Assembly (NCBI GenBank): GCA_944470555.2
Contig: CALYCZ020000068.1
Coordinates: 1 to 64,000, forward strand
Source of the DNA: Heterobilharzia americana
Lineage: Eukaryota > Platyhelminthes > Trematoda > Strigeidida > Schistosomatidae
DNA: 64,000 nt
Direction of reading: 5' to 3'
The first letter of the stretch is position 1; the number at the start of each line of letters is the position of its first letter. A program made the translations under genes and the position numbers. Below are positions 34,030 to 47,239 of the stretch, piece by piece. The notes below the pieces were generated by a model. That model was not told the DNA's origin. It ran no database searches and saw only the letters and a program-made list of their open reading frames with translations.

Positions 34030-34740
34030 AGGTCTGCTAGTAAATAGTACTGCATCACTCTGTTTTTGACTCCGTCTCTTTACCCAGTACATTAAGCAAG
34101 CTTGCCAGAAATCACATTCAGTCGTGGACTGGAAACTGGCTTACTTCTTATTTTTCTGAGAGGAAACAGTTCACTGTATAGGAAGGGAAGCGCTCTACAT
34201 TGCTACGTAGTGAAGCCAGTGTGACTCGGTATGTCGTCGTTTCTCCTTTAATTTCCTCTTTCTTTTCGCATGAATTACCAACCTCAACCAAAGTTTACTT
34301 TGTTAACTACGCAGTATCCATGCCGATCATCTCCTCAGTTTGTTCTAAGTTTAATAACATTTTAACAGAAATTGGTCACTGTTCTTCCCTAAATGGCCTC
34401 ATACTCAATCGTTCCAGATATCTGATGATTAATTCTAGCTTAAGAAGTGAAAAAGACGTATGTAAATTTCTTCAGTCTCATGACTCTTGTTTTTAACTCC
34501 TGTGTTTTGCCGATACTTATTATTCCCACTTATTGTCTTGGACTCCGGAGAAAGACTACGCTGCATATTGCGCGGGACTTTAAAGGCTGTTAGCAGAGCA
34601 ATTAGTAAACCACTAACCGTGCTGATAAATGCGGTCGTGGATAGGTATGTGAACTCTAACGCTGACTAGTTGTGATTATTTTTCTGTTCATTTCTGTTTG
34701 TTTGGATTAGAATAAATTACCTGTGTATTAAACTTATGCA
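34030..34740 (+). mobile_element. CR1/jockey-like family B LINE, internally deleted copy
   Basis: Reads SYFSERKQFTV, stop, EGKRSTLL at 34140-34200, matching YFSERKQYTVYEGKRSTSLL in the family B element on the - strand near 48160. The palm PQGSVL and YADD blocks are recognisable only as eroded traces (VVSPLISSFF, VNYAVSMPI). It ends with RAISKPLTVLINAVVDRYVN, matching the tail at 47280-47519. Several hundred bp of the RT thumb are missing relative to the other copy, with stops and frameshifts. Confidence 0.65.
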
Positions 34741-34915
34741 TAAATATGGTACAAGTTTCGTTTCTTCTAATCTGAAACAAAATAACTGAAACTCACCAGC
34801 GGCTAAAAAGTTGCATATTGTCTATTGGGTGAAAATAACTGTCGTTAATTCTATCAATGATTTCCTTGTAAGCTTTCTCGAGAAACTAAAAGGTGTAGGT
34901 ATTGTCTAGGTTTAA

Positions 34916-34940
34916 TGGACCAGATGTTCCATCTGGTCCA
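34916..34940. repeat. Perfect 11-bp stem hairpin
   Basis: TGGACCAGATG, TTC, CATCTGGTCCA: an uninterrupted 11-bp inverted repeat with a 3-nt loop, in otherwise AT-rich unassigned DNA. There is no neighbour suggesting a role. Confidence 0.6.
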
Positions 34941-37900
34941 GATCCCTTATATCATGTTGTTAGTAGATCCGGGTAACCTTTCCCTCATTATAACGTATGT
35001 GCTACAATAAATACGTTGACCAATGACAGTTACCGGGATGATATGTCAGCGAAGGTGACTGAGGTATAAGCTATTAATAGACATTCAAATTCGTGGGTTT
35101 ATTTGCTCACTAGTTTAAGTTAAATTTTATGCTACACTTCTCATTTCACCTTAGTCTCCCACTATAGAGTTACTGACGTTTAGAGATCTTTTATTTCTTG
35201 GCTTTCAAAAATTTTTGGCTATGCAAACCTAAATTCACTTCAAAGGATTAGATGTAAGCAAAGTACACACCACTTTTGGCAATCATAAAGGTTTGTTCGA
35301 TGGGGCAGTCACACTAGTGATGATGCATCCTATTTAAATTTAAGAGGACTTAAACAGTAAATAGCAGTATACTATACTGCGTATTTCACAAAACCATTTG
35401 AGAAATTAGGTGTTTCACAGCTTGCATCAGAAAAACTTAATGGCTTGTAAGTATTGGCAGAAAATAACACCAAAAGGTGTACAGATATTAGATGAATAAA
35501 TAAACAAGGTTGCACTGCAACCACTTATCACATTGCAGAATTCAAACCAAATAGAAAAGCTAACCATTCTCTTTCCATGTGAACACAACTTTTTTCGAAA
35601 TGGATCATTGGATTATTAGAATACTTCGTTTTAACTGGAAAAGTGATATGTGATGCTTTTAATCGACGCCCTACTAGGTGACCAGAAACAAAGTGAAGTT
35701 CACACAAAAATGACAACCTGATTAAGTTCGCAACAATATTCTGACAACGAATGGTGCCACAGCCTAAGAAATTATGCACATACTGCCCAGATACAGGAGT
35801 GTGATTTTAAACCTCTCAATGAATGATCATCTAAACCAGCTTATTTCATTTTCCCTCTTATCGTTAAAATGATTTCGTACCACGCCAAAAGCTCATGAAT
35901 CGCTCGTTATTTCAAATCACTGCACTACCTGGCGTGTGAAACTCTAGAATAACACGTACCCCCACGCAAACGAGCGTACAGCAGTACAGGCTTGTGGACA
36001 AACAGAACGCTGGACGACAATTTCTACTGACAAGTTCATAAAATATTAACATGCCTTGTTTGACAGTTCCAGGTGAGTAGATGAGACCGGTGGGAAGGAT
36101 TGATCATCTGTGATATGCCAATGAATAACATTCATCTTCACCATCGCCATGGGATTTTTCAAGTAGAAGACACTAAATTGAGCACTGTATTACTCACTGT
36201 GTTCGTCTGTAAGGCGTTTATGTGTATGAAATGTCTCACAGTGTCGACCAGCACACCCCGAAGTGGAAATTTCAGATCATTTTCTATAATGCTCTTGAAT
36301 ATGATGTTCTAGAGGAATAGATTAACAGATACTAGGTCGTTCAATACAATTCCTTATTTCATTTGTGGATACCAATTGAAGTACACTTTCAAGGGCATGC
36401 ATTTTACCCACACCTCTGTTGAATCGATCTTCATTCCAGGATCCTTGATGGTGATAGTGTCTGAAATTTGGTAAGTTGTTGTTCACAATGAATCTCACGT
36501 GCTTCGTCCATTGAGTCACTAAGTCATAATTCATTTTCAGATTCATTTCATCCATCTTTTATGTCAACTGTCAGGTTATGTATTTAACATCCTATTTTTT
36601 CTGCAAGAGGAAGTGTCATATGTCTTCACCTTGAACAAGATTCAAATCTCTTTAGCGTATTTTCCACTATGAAACATGATTTATAGTTATGTTGACAACT
36701 GAGATTCCTGATAAAGGGCAAGTTATTGCAGTCTTGTAATATCTTATTGGTTTAGGCACTAATGCCACAGAGTGAAGTGAATAATCCACAAGTACCACAG
36801 TTAAGAATAACGCGAGATCGAAACGCACGATTGTTTTACAGTCACCAAAGAGTTGTCGGCCACGCATCAGTTGTGTTCGGCTTAAACTATGACAAACTGT
36901 TCTTCCTAACCAATCGCCATCAAGATCTGTTTTGAGTTGCGGTAATTGTGGAAATGTATTTGGAAGTTGACACGAAAGGTCAAAAACCACCCACAACGAT
37001 TACAATATTATCATTGGTTTATGACACTTGTGAAGTACTTACTTTTCGACATCCTTATGGGGATGCATGCTGGAACAGATTTTCAAAATTAATTTCAGTG
37101 TTGGCTGTACAGCTTGCTATCGGTCAGAACGTTGTTTACCCCTTTGATTGGTTGCCGGTCACCTTGAAAATCAGTTATTTGAGTGTCAAGTGAATTGAGT
37201 TAATGGGATAAAGTAAACAGCGTTAATCAAAATTCAGATTTAGTGTTGAACAGTGAACGATAATTTGTACATTTTGATTGGTTGCGCATTCATGAAGGTT
37301 TTTATAGTTACCATCAGTTCTAAATGATGCTGCTATCTGAATAACTCAGCAGGGTGTAATAAGATAGCTGTTGCTATTCAGTTTAGGATAGTCTATATAT
37401 AAGCTCTGACTTGGCTTCCTGCTTATTGACACCTATCAAATAACCGAATTAAGTTCAGACACTCGGGTCACCTTCAGATTTTATTCTTCTTTGAATCTAC
37501 TGTCTCATAAATATTCCTAATAACAACAAATTCTACGGAATTCAATGTTTACTTCTAAATACACGAAGAGATCCAACAAAAAGCTGATAATATTAGTTCA
37601 GTACTTTTCAGCTAACAATTGTTATTTATTATTCTAAAAGTCGAAAATTCTCAAGCACTTTTGGTTGATAACAAATCAACTGTCTACTCTTATAAAACGA
37701 CATTAAGGAAGATTTTCTTAGGTGTAGGTAAGAAATGGAGAGATGCTGACCTTTAATAAGATGATCAATTCACAAATGCTTTACAAAGTGTATAGCCTAC
37801 GCTGACATTTCACATAGCTGTGTGGTTTTTCAACTGCCCAACTATAGTGTCAACAAGCTTTACGTTAGCAATCACCCGGTCAGCATCGCAAGTTGTGATC

Positions 37901-38059
37901 TCTGACAGAAAAGTGTCATCAACTAGTGAAGTACACTACTACTGAACAAACTGAGTAGTTAGTATCCATCCCGTTTGACCTGTCGATAAACTGGATTTAC
38001 AGAAAACTAATCACGCACAAAATTAGTTGCCTACAGACTTTATTCAAAATAGCGAGAAC
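34941..38059. other. Unassigned
   Basis: Scattered frames up to 109 codons (for example 36667-36996 on -) lack recognisable motifs. No repeats linked to other parts of the window were noticed. Confidence 0.3.
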
Positions 38060-38570
38060 CTACCACGGTTCAAAAACTTTAAGAAGAAAATTACTTGATA
38101 TCTGTCATAAAGAACGGCAACCCACGAAACATTATGAGATGCCTATCTAGGGCAGCGTCAACTACAAAGTCATCTACAGAAATCAACAAATAGATCATCG
38201 AACTGTGCAAAAAGAATATATCAGGGATCACGACGAGATTACTGAGACCACTTGTAATTGGTGTGGCTCATAAACCAAAAAAATTCCTTCAAACCATGTT
38301 ATGCAGACAAAAAAACACAAAAGCCAAAGAAAAAAAATCAAATATCATATAAAAAAGCAGCTGCGGTAATTTTGATCAACACTACATTGAACAACGTGGT
38401 AACCCTCTACGTCTTCATTTACATGAATACCAATTGGCTTTAGAAAGTCACGACATTTCATCACTCATTTCAATGCACGTGGATAACTCAATGGACGTGA
38501 ATTCAATTTTGACAATATCGAAATCTTGAACAGAAGTGTTAAGCGGTGTCTAGCAGTGGGAATAATATCA
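38060..38570 (+). mobile_element. Penelope-like element fragment 3 (RT end plus degenerate GIY-YIG)
   Basis: On + one frame reads KNGNPRNIMRCLSRAA, then KKNISGITTRLLRPLVIGVA, HKPKKFLQ, and after a frame change QHYIEQRGNPLRLHLHEYQL followed by SHDISSLISMHVD. These match the PLE thumb (L..NGYP..), the conserved I.G.S..L.R.L...I...HKP block, and the GIY-YIG nuclease (YIGQT.K.L..RL.EH..A....SLI..H). The YIG Gly is Glu here, which should inactivate the nuclease. Confidence 0.68.
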
Positions 38571-41500
38571 TTCACTGGAGTGCAGGTAAATCCAGCTGAC
38601 AAGGTTCAAACAGGAGGAAATTCGCTATAGGTTTTCACTGTTAGCCACCACCAAAAAAAACTTATAATACATTATTTCTTATTGTTACTCTCTACGTCAA
38701 TGAATTTCTTTCAAAGCGAAATTTGCTTGCTTAAATCCTAATAGCGATTCCAGGTCTAGTTAAAATTTAGGCAATCCTGTCTCCGTAGTGTGCTGGCAGA
38801 CCGCAATTATCTATTTCTGAGAAAATTGTGACTTAGACTGCAATGACGGTAGTGTGGATGACATAAAGATTTCGTAGAGTTAACTGTCTAAGCATTTGTT
38901 TGGTGTGAATACAACACTTGACCACACATATGCACATGTAACAATGATCACAACCGATTTCGGTCAATATTGCTATCAGTAGCAAACATGATAAAATAAT
39001 AAAGGCAGCCACAGACACATTAAAGTTTCCTCTCAGCATGCTGTTTACCATGTCATTACGCTGAGGATACTTCCTTCCATTGCAGAAACCTGGAAGAATA
39101 GCACCAGCGTACAGAGAAGTTGGAAGGTTCAACATTACAAACCCTAATCCAATAACTGCACTGTCGTGCATTCCCAAGGTAATAGATCTGTTACAAAATG
39201 GCGTATTGCATGTCCTCGCTTGCATGCAGTTCACTGCAGCTGAACAACACGGCTCGTGTTTGACTCACTTATATATAGCACTTTAGCAATAGACAGCTGC
39301 AACGGCCATCAGTATCCAAATAGATATGGCCTAACTTGACCACTGAAACTCTTTGGATAGCATCAATCACCATTCAATACTCTCGGCACTAGTTGTAATT
39401 TATGTCTAAGGAAACCTACCGATCTGACTTGGCTTCCATCGCTTGAACCACCACTTCATAATGAAAGTCAACAAGTACCGATCATCGCAACACTTCTCTT
39501 GGAATAGTGACTCGCGAAATTCACTACCCAACCTCTCCTATCTAAAGTTTACATCGATGAAATAACGATGATTCCTGCATCCCTCACCGACTCATTTTCA
39601 GATGGCTTGAAGGTATTGCAGTTTCAACAGCTAAGGTACACTGCAGCTAGACTTAATGCGAGCGACTGAGTGAGCATCAAAAGTCCACCTGGAATTCAGT
39701 ACAAGCAATCGCTATGGGATTAGCATCAGATTCTTTTTCACCCAGCAGCAGTGTACTGATAAATAAAAACTTGGAGTCAGCTTCTACAAAGCTGTAAAAA
39801 AGTAATTGGGTTTCGTTGATAAACATGTTTTGATACTTACAGCTTTGGCTCCAACTATCAACAGAATATCACTGACGGACGGTTACACCTTGCATTAATG
39901 TCCATTTTAATTTAGTGGTTGACACATAAAACGGAGAGAGAATATGAGTGACCGACTAAAATCCCTGAGAGTAGGTAGATCCAACACTAACGATAGGCGA
40001 AATAATTTTCCTAATACTAAAGTAAGATCACCGCATTGTAATCACTTAATACTCATGTCGGCCAGTAGAGTATTCCTTGAAATCGAAGAATCAGCCGGAC
40101 GCACTCCTCATTGAAACATATTGGCCCAGTTGGATAATATAAAATCATGTAACAAATAGTTCACCAGTAAATGTGTTGTGAGAGTTTGAGTTTCATGAAG
40201 GTAAACAGGTACATCTTTTGCTATATACTACTTAATATTATTGAGTAGCATAACTCATGTTTCTTGTTACTGTTACTCTATCCTCAACTTGGCTGTTAAT
40301 TCTGTCCAGTCATATCTTTTTCATTATTTAACATCGCTAGATATTAGTTTCTTCCCCGTTTGATGAGAGTGTTGGGATTCCCTTCGTTTCTCCCTGATGA
40401 CCTATGCCACCTTAAACATTTGTTTGTGTTATGTATTTCTTTACTCCATCGATGGCACATACGCGCGTCCCACATATTCCCAATATGGTTTGTCTTAAAC
40501 ATAGCCTTGCTGTCGTACTGTTGACGTACTCACTGTGAGGTGTTTTGACAGCGATAAACCCACAACCACCTCAATGATTCGAAGTTTATGATTCATTATT
40601 AGTAAAGAACCGTATTTCAGACAAGTCCTTTGTTTTGAATTGTACGCATAACTCGTGCATTTACTTTATCTTTGAAGAATGGATTTGGTTCTGAATTTCT
40701 TGGACAGAAATTTACATAACATATTCAATGAGTTTATAGTGGAGAAAAGACAAGGCACCTGAAGTGTTTATATCGTTAAAATATATTTTCACATAGTATG
40801 TGAGAAATTTAATAGAGAGCATCCTCACCCAACAGCAGTTAAATGTCAACAGTCGGTTGTGTAGTGTGGTGCTTCCTGAAAAATTGATACAGGAAAAGTA
40901 TAGAAGGAGATGGTTCAGTGAAATGTAGGTGCTATGCAAAGAAAATGAAACCATGTCGATGTAATTCGGAAATACCTGATTCAGTATAATGCAACAGCAT
41001 GGATTAGAGTTGAACCAACAGTGACATGAACGTTTATGATTAACACAACATGGCTGTATGCACAGAAAATGAACATTGGTAAGCACGATTATTCTCTAAC
41101 GACGCATGTGGTTGATGTCGAGCGTTGGTTAGGAGGATGTGTCCAGGAAATCCATAACACAGCAAAACCTAATCCATCCAAGCGAAACACTTATGGCTGA
41201 AAATAACAATATGGAGACAAAGGTTCGTCAAAAACCGGTTAATAATAATAAAAATATTCTTTGCAATGATGATGACAACACCTTTGTGTCCAACATTGAA
41301 GAGTGCATCAAGTCACTATTTGAAAGAAGAGAAATTATCGTGTGTGACAGAAAGCTTAGGAAGGCGAAATTTATTTTCATAGAAAAGCAGTTTTGACATA
41401 ATATTTATCAATATGAGGAACACATCAAGAGATGTTTATCCATATGACTGGGGATTCGAGTGACGATCAAAATGAATGACACAAGTATTTCCATTCATAT

Positions 41501-44280
41501 GAATTCACACGAAAATTATTGAACTGCAAGCTGTTCGCACTCAAGATGTGGTTCTCGCACAGATATCGGAATAATGCTGAACAGCTAAATTGGCCAAGAG
41601 CATATAATAATTGGAGGTAAAATTCACTCATTTTAGAAAGTTAAATGAGAATGACTCCAGCAGCTGAGTTGATACCCTGGTAGTCAGACACCAAACATCC
41701 ATACGCATTAAACGGCATTAGGTCCTCACAAAATAAGATTTTACACATGCATAGGAGTGAAACATGGAAATGGTGGTAGATTGTAATTCCACTTTAATCT
41801 GTTTGCTAGAAATTTCACGCAGTGAAACATTATGTAGTAAATGATACTGCTAATAAACAGACTAAAATGGGCTTCCCACATAATTACACAAAAATCTACC
41901 GCGTAGTAATTTCCATTATTTCGAAAAGCTGGAATACGCCATTCGGAGAGTTGCAAAAGTGAACAGGCGGCATGGATAAGGCTGATAAAATGACGCTCGA
42001 ACGGCAAATGTAACTGTTGGATGAGGCAATCATTATACAAGTCGAAAGCTGATATCTCGCAGATGTGGGACAGTAAGGCGATAATTCGAGTGATTTTGAA
42101 ACACAAAATGAGAGGGAATTGTCTTCCCTTCTGAAAGTCGTGCAAGCTATATTCATACTCACTAAATATTGTTACCATATACAGAACGGAGAGTCATCTC
42201 TGAAACAAGTCACACACCCATAAGTAGCAACACTAAGTGAAAAGAACTTGCAAGAGACGAATGAACATGGTGTGGCGGGATAAAGAAGTTCCGAAATGAC
42301 AGAGGTGAGCGTGTCACATACATCTTGTACTGGTGACATATGCGAATTTCTCCCTCATATTTATGGTCAGTCTCCTAGCGTGCTAGCTTCCTAGCTCGGG
42401 TTATTCTGATATAACGATGATGGCTATGCAGAAACACTCGTGGACTATTCAGCGAAAGGTACGCCATGCGTTAAAAGGCTGACGGTGATATCCTTCAACA
42501 AATGACAATTCACAAGCTCTAAGAATTAATCAACTTACTTTGCACTTCGTTCAAGAAATCATTTAATACTGTCACTAAATTAAATCAATAGAAGGGGAGA
42601 GGGAATGTAAGGCATGTGGACCGTGACAGGTACACAAGTATGTTCGTACATAAAATTCGTCATCACAGTGGCAGATCCTCCTCCATAATATTCAGTGTTT
42701 CCTAGGATTCACAACAACACATTGTCGTCTGCAAACCACCATCTAATATGTGGAAAGGTAGGTAGAGACTGAAGACACAAGGTGGCTGATAACTCATGGG
42801 GAAGTATCCACTGTCACTTCTAACGCGATTCAGCGTCTATGACTTCCTACTGCGAAATGGTGTACAAATATAGATACAGTATAGAGATTTGTCAAGTAGA
42901 GTGAAATCATTTGAAATTTAATCTAACCCAGATTCCGTATCCCACTTTCAATAACACGAAATGTTTCAAAATAGAGCATCATGTGCCTAAGGAAATTCAA
43001 CAGCCAGTGAATTTTCTGGCTCAAATCTTCGAAGGCATAAATGCACACACGATTACGTAGTGAGGAAGGTGGATCCTATGAGATAAACAGCCAGACACAT
43101 CACTGACAAGTTGCATAATAAATATTCAGCCTATGGTTGTCTACTTTTAAATAACACCTCTGCATTCATGTACACGTTAGGGTACCAGGTAGTACCAAGG
43201 TAGTACACAAGCCAATCAGACACCGCTCTACCTATACTGAGTAGTACTGCTTTGCAGCTTCAGATAAATAATCAGACGTGAATCCTACTGCACTAAATGG
43301 CATTGTAATTCTGTTCACGAGAACGATAATCGTAGTAGATTTTTTGAGAAATAGTAAATGCCAAGTACACAGTAATGAAAACTAATAAATACAATTCAGT
43401 GAGGAAACTTTTCGACGAATCATTTTCAAAAGCTGTACATCGTTATCATAGTTACAACAAAAAATATATATCCGTCAATGACTAATGGGTCAATACAAAG
43501 TCACCGAAAACGGTCGATAAAGTCACAAAGTGATAACGGCTAGAAAGTCAAATCAAAGTCATCAAAAATTGCCCATAGGATTGTCGTAAATAAACACAGA
43601 AATGAATAACCTGTCTTGAGGAGATTACGACCAAAGCAAAATTAGAGGTTGAATGTATCTTTTTCGAACGCAAAAAGCAGGCTTGTAATGCTGAATTGCC
43701 AGAGCTTCTGGTATGTGGTGGCGAATACGCACTCGCTTTGAAATGTTTGCCTCCACTTCATGCATAACTTTGAAAGAAGACTCTCATGAAGCACGGTGAC
43801 CAGAAATAACCAAGTGCTCAATAATAGAGCTGTTGACGGCTTTACACTGTCCTTTAAACAACCATACAGGATAGTGTTTGGAGATGCGTTTGAATAGAAA
43901 TAGCTTTGTATGTCCAATATATAGCCGCATTCATTTCATATTTGAAAGAGAAAGCAGTACAAGTTTTAGCATTTTGTACACAATTTATCATCATAACGTC
44001 TCAAATGCGTGTATGATTCCAAGAGCCACCCTATCAACTAATGAAGTAACCAAATGGGTTTTGCTGTTTACCAACAAAGCTTCATATCCTTCTTTGAGTG
44101 GCTGATAGTGTGGTCTTGATGTCCGCCAAACACACACTATGATTATATCATAAAAAGGTTTGAAAGTCCATACAGTTGTGAAATAACCTAAAACTAATTT
44201 ATGGAAAAATATTTTAAAATACAACGGCAATCATCCTACAGTCCATAGAATATTTTGTGTAAAAACACAATTCTCAAGAG
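38571..44280. other. Mostly unassigned; candidate cysteine-rich frames on -
   Basis: Open frames on - at 38833-39234, 40712-41086 and 41741-42178 are longer than most in this AT-rich DNA. The first two are rich in cysteine or hydrophobic residues and have plausible splice sites. No family is recognised. See the entry at 38833 and the related finding. 41139-41396 (+) is Asn/Glu-rich without motif. Confidence 0.3.
38833..39260 (-). CDS. Unrecognised cysteine-rich membrane-protein-like frame (tentative)
   Basis: From about 39260 down to 38833 the - strand is open for about 140 codons. It begins EPCCSAAVNCMQARTCNTPF and then has two hydrophobic stretches suitable as membrane helices (AVIGLGFVMLNLPTSLYAG and VSVAAFIILSCLLLIAILT), followed by a Cys-rich tail (CDHCYMCICVVKCC). 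A good splice acceptor (TTGTTCAG) lies just before 39240, and possible donors lie within. No ATG fits a simple start, so it would have to be an internal exon. I cannot place it in a family; it may be a chance frame. Confidence 0.2.
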
Positions 44281-44740
44281 CCAGAACACATTGCAGTACT
44301 GAAACACTAAGGAAAGCTGAGAAAGGATACATGGACAGGGCGTTCAAAGCAAGTGGTTCTGCGACCAACTACATCAAAAAGTGCTTATCAGCAGAAAAAG
44401 GAGAGGGTGATTGTCTCAGGTCAACAGATGAGTTATTCCAGTTTACATAAAAAATGTCTCAGGAATTGTCAATTGATTGTTCCATCTGTTCGGAAATGAG
44501 GCAGCACACAAAGCAACGAAATCACTACACAGAATGTTTTGCGAACCAAAAGATCCCTGGCCAAAGGAGAAGATACAACTACAGTTTATAAAGTCAAATC
44601 CAAAGATTGCTCACAACACTACGTTGGCCAGCCTTACCACTAGATTACCCAAAGAACTTACGAACACCATGCAACAGTAAAGCGACATCACACAGGCTCC
44701 TTAGCCTTAATGCATGCAGACAAACATGAAGATTCTGCAA
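44281..44740 (+). mobile_element. Penelope-like element fragment 2 (RT C-terminus plus GIY-YIG)
   Basis: The reading KGYMDRAFKASGSATNYIKK is thumb-like. It is followed by IPYIKNVSGIVNRLFHLFGN, then a stretch ending FCEPKDP, the PLE block (LPYV.G.S..I.R.L...G......L...L...KD). Then VYKVKSKDCSQHYVGQPY, an in-frame TAG at 44641, and a continuation ITQRTYEHHATV with SLALMHADKHE: the GIY-YIG nuclease core and its EH motif. It abuts the oppositely oriented endonuclease fragment at 44741. The palm is missing. Confidence 0.75.
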
Positions 44741-45480
44741 GACGGTGAGAGCTAGCCATCAAATCTCCAGAAACTCGAAGTGTGAATTTTTCGGATTCAC
44801 CAGATTGGCCGGGAGAGGTTAGGTGAATAACCGCATTTGGGTCCTGTATGTAAGTCTCACAAACATAGCACACATCCATGGCCCGAGTTGCTAGAGTCTT
44901 GGCCAACGAAGCCTGTTGGCCAATTTGATGGAGGGTGCAGACATTAATAGCCCCGATGCGTAGTTTGAGGAGACAAGGGATGCTGTCCTGTGGATTCTGA
45001 TCGTTGTCGAAGGCTGCAGAACTAGGAGAAATTGAAGATGATGTAGTACCGTTAATTGACAGACGTGAAGTAAGATTAGAAGGTAATGAGTGAGGTAGAT
45101 AAGTCTGAGGAAACTTGAGTGTGAGTGAAGGCGGTTGACACTTCCCGGCTGCCCACATCGTGAAAGGTTATTTCTTCTTAAGGTACCTGAGAGGGATTTG
45201 TGTGACCACAGAGCCCATCGGAGGCCTGTTATACTAAGTCCTTTGTGTATGCTTGCTTTGAACTTTTGTATTTTTGGGGCCGGATGGTCAAAAGAAACGA
45301 CAAATGAACCAACACCACCGGTCTGGCAAACCGTGGAGTGGTATTTTGGGGGCAGGAAGTTCCTAACTCCCCCTTCCACTGAGAAGGCAGCATCAGCCTG
45401 GCATTGCTGGTCATCCGAGGGAAACACCTTACTATTGTCATACCCCATCCAGCTAGCAGCAGTACGACTTCGTCCTCAGA
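44741..45480 (-). pseudogene. LINE APE-type endonuclease, N-terminal fragment
   Basis: The - strand frame contains LRIGAINVCTLHQIGQQASL, then MDVCYVCETYIQDPN and FTLRVSGD. These are the start of an apurinic-type endonuclease (Asn in LN/IN, Glu in the ETR-like motif) in the form seen in schistosome RTE-type ORF2 proteins. About 120 codons of poorly conserved sequence precede it on the same strand (45448-44891). The catalytic GDFN and SDH regions are missing. The same domain, from a different insertion, lies on + at 62286-62740. Confidence 0.7.
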
Positions 45481-45639
45481 CCATCATAGTGTAGCAATTT
45501 ACAACACAACGGTAATTGCTTTTTGTCTAACCACTATCCAACAGACGTTTCTGGTATGGTAGGACCTCGAGGGAACAAGTGTTCCACCAGTATAGCTCGT
45601 TGGGTCATTGTGATATTCAAGTGCGACCACCACTTCAAG

Positions 45640-45752
45640 GTGGCAGTATGTCATTAAACTCTATCAAAAAAATCAGAAAATCGTGCTAGTTATGAGAAAA
45701 ACAAGAAAATACCACTTTTCAGCGTATGTAGAGTGTTAAAGTTTAGATAAGT
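45640..45752 (-). repeat. Family A 3'-UTR scrap
   Basis: TGTCATTAAACTC, then AACAAGAAAATACCACTTTTC and AGAGTGTTAAAGTTTAGATAA match the 3'-UTR unit at 49065-49170 in the same orientation. Only about 110 bp is present. Confidence 0.65.
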
Positions 45753-46030
45753 TTAGAAAGAAAAAGCCCTAGTACTGAACCTTGAGGGAAACTGCCAGGA
45801 CACTCTGTTTCCTTAGACGCAGGGGAACACACTCGAACTCTGAATAAACAATCTCACAGGTATGAGGACAACCAGTTATTGTTTAAAAGAGCAGTGTATT
45901 TGATAATCTGCATTTGAAAAATCATCTTCTAGAAGGTGTTATGACTTTTCCAGCAACAAATAGTTGAATAATGTACTCTTATCACACTGCTGTCAATCAG
46001 CTCAAAGAAGACGTAGAATAGTGGTTGCCT
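45753..46030 (-). pseudogene. LINE RT fragment with PQGSVLG motif
   Basis: On - the sequence reads NNWLSSYL, stop, DCLFRVRVCS and GSFPQGSVLGLF, the RT block W..SYL..R...V.......GVPQGSVLGP that precedes the YADD motif of CR1/jockey-like LINEs. The YADD region itself is not present. The fragment is too short for clade assignment. Confidence 0.65.
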
Positions 46031-47239
46031 AAGGGTAGGTCTAACATCTGGTGTCAGCGGCGCGAAAAGAGGAACCTTTTAGATTTTTATCTGTTGTTTG
46101 TATTTTTTGAGGCTGGGTTCTTTTTGTTCAGTTATATCCTTTCGGCGGTCGCTGAAGTTTTTTCAGCTTACTTTTTTATAGCCACGTAGGTAGTGACTAT
46201 TGATTTTTAGCTTTTCTTTTTCGAATTGCAGGCTTGTCTGTTTGGGTGAGCAATAGAGCTGCTGATAAGATCAATCAAACGTTTGCGATTCCTACTTGTA
46301 AGCACCTGTAGGTAATTGTTATTATTACTATTATATTATTCCTGAATTCACAGGTGAGAATCATTTCTGCAGATATGGAAATTACATTCAGTGGCGAAAA
46401 ATCATTGATGATTTTGTTTGCCATCTCTTCTTCATTCCAGGTAGAGGCAATCCCCGAGCTACGAGAAAGGAGATTTCACATCACATACGAATAGTGGACG
46501 TTAAGTTACATGTTGAATTTTATGTCCATTCATAGGTATAACAAAGTTTCCTGGCAGAAATGAAAACCTTATTTGATGAATGTGTAAAAGCACCATACAA
46601 AGAAGAAGGGGAAGTATTTCAACAAGTTCATTCTCAAAGAAGTAACGTTGGCTGATTTCATCACGGGTTTTCATTGTGCTAAATGTGGTACAAGAAACAG
46701 GGCAAGTAGGGAATGAGAAAAGGAGAGTGTAAAGTGACTATGGGAAATAAGTGTTACTGGTATTATTATCGGAAAGGGATGGATCTAACTGCAGATACCA
46801 GGAGTGGGTAGTGCAAGGATGGATGAGCACAACTTAAACCGCTGCCGGCGAACGTTAGTGGTAAGCCATTTGCGCTCAAGTACCAGTCGACCAGTTACTT
46901 GAAGAAGTCAGCTGATGTGGCTATAGCTACTTCTTCCGGCAAAGCATGCCATGGGGGACACACTGTGAGAGAAGTCAGGTCTTACTTCCGTCACTGCCCT
47001 ATGGTGGGTGAGGTTCCTGTGCGACTTTCAGTTTTAATAATAATGATAACAACAATTCACTTTACTCCAAACAATTAGTGGTACAATTTGAAATTCTCAG
47101 GACGGTAAATTGTAACAACAACAAAATATATGTATATACATACTCCTTTACAACATTTTGAAATGTGTTATTATAAAAATTTAGGTAATGTAAAGAATAT
47201 TAAAAACGAGAAAATTTTACATTGTTAGTTAAATTATTG
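46031..47239. other. Unassigned; includes 3' flank of family B
   Basis: An AATAATAATGATAAC tail-like stretch at about 47036-47050 could be the 3' end of the family B element on -. At 46750-47035 a GC-richer stretch is repeat-like but unidentified. Confidence 0.3.

Noticed and set aside
41741..42178. A 145-codon minus frame as a stand-alone gene
   Set aside because: No domain, no recognisable signal or splice support, and a second minus frame is open over the same DNA; kept only as part of a tentative finding.
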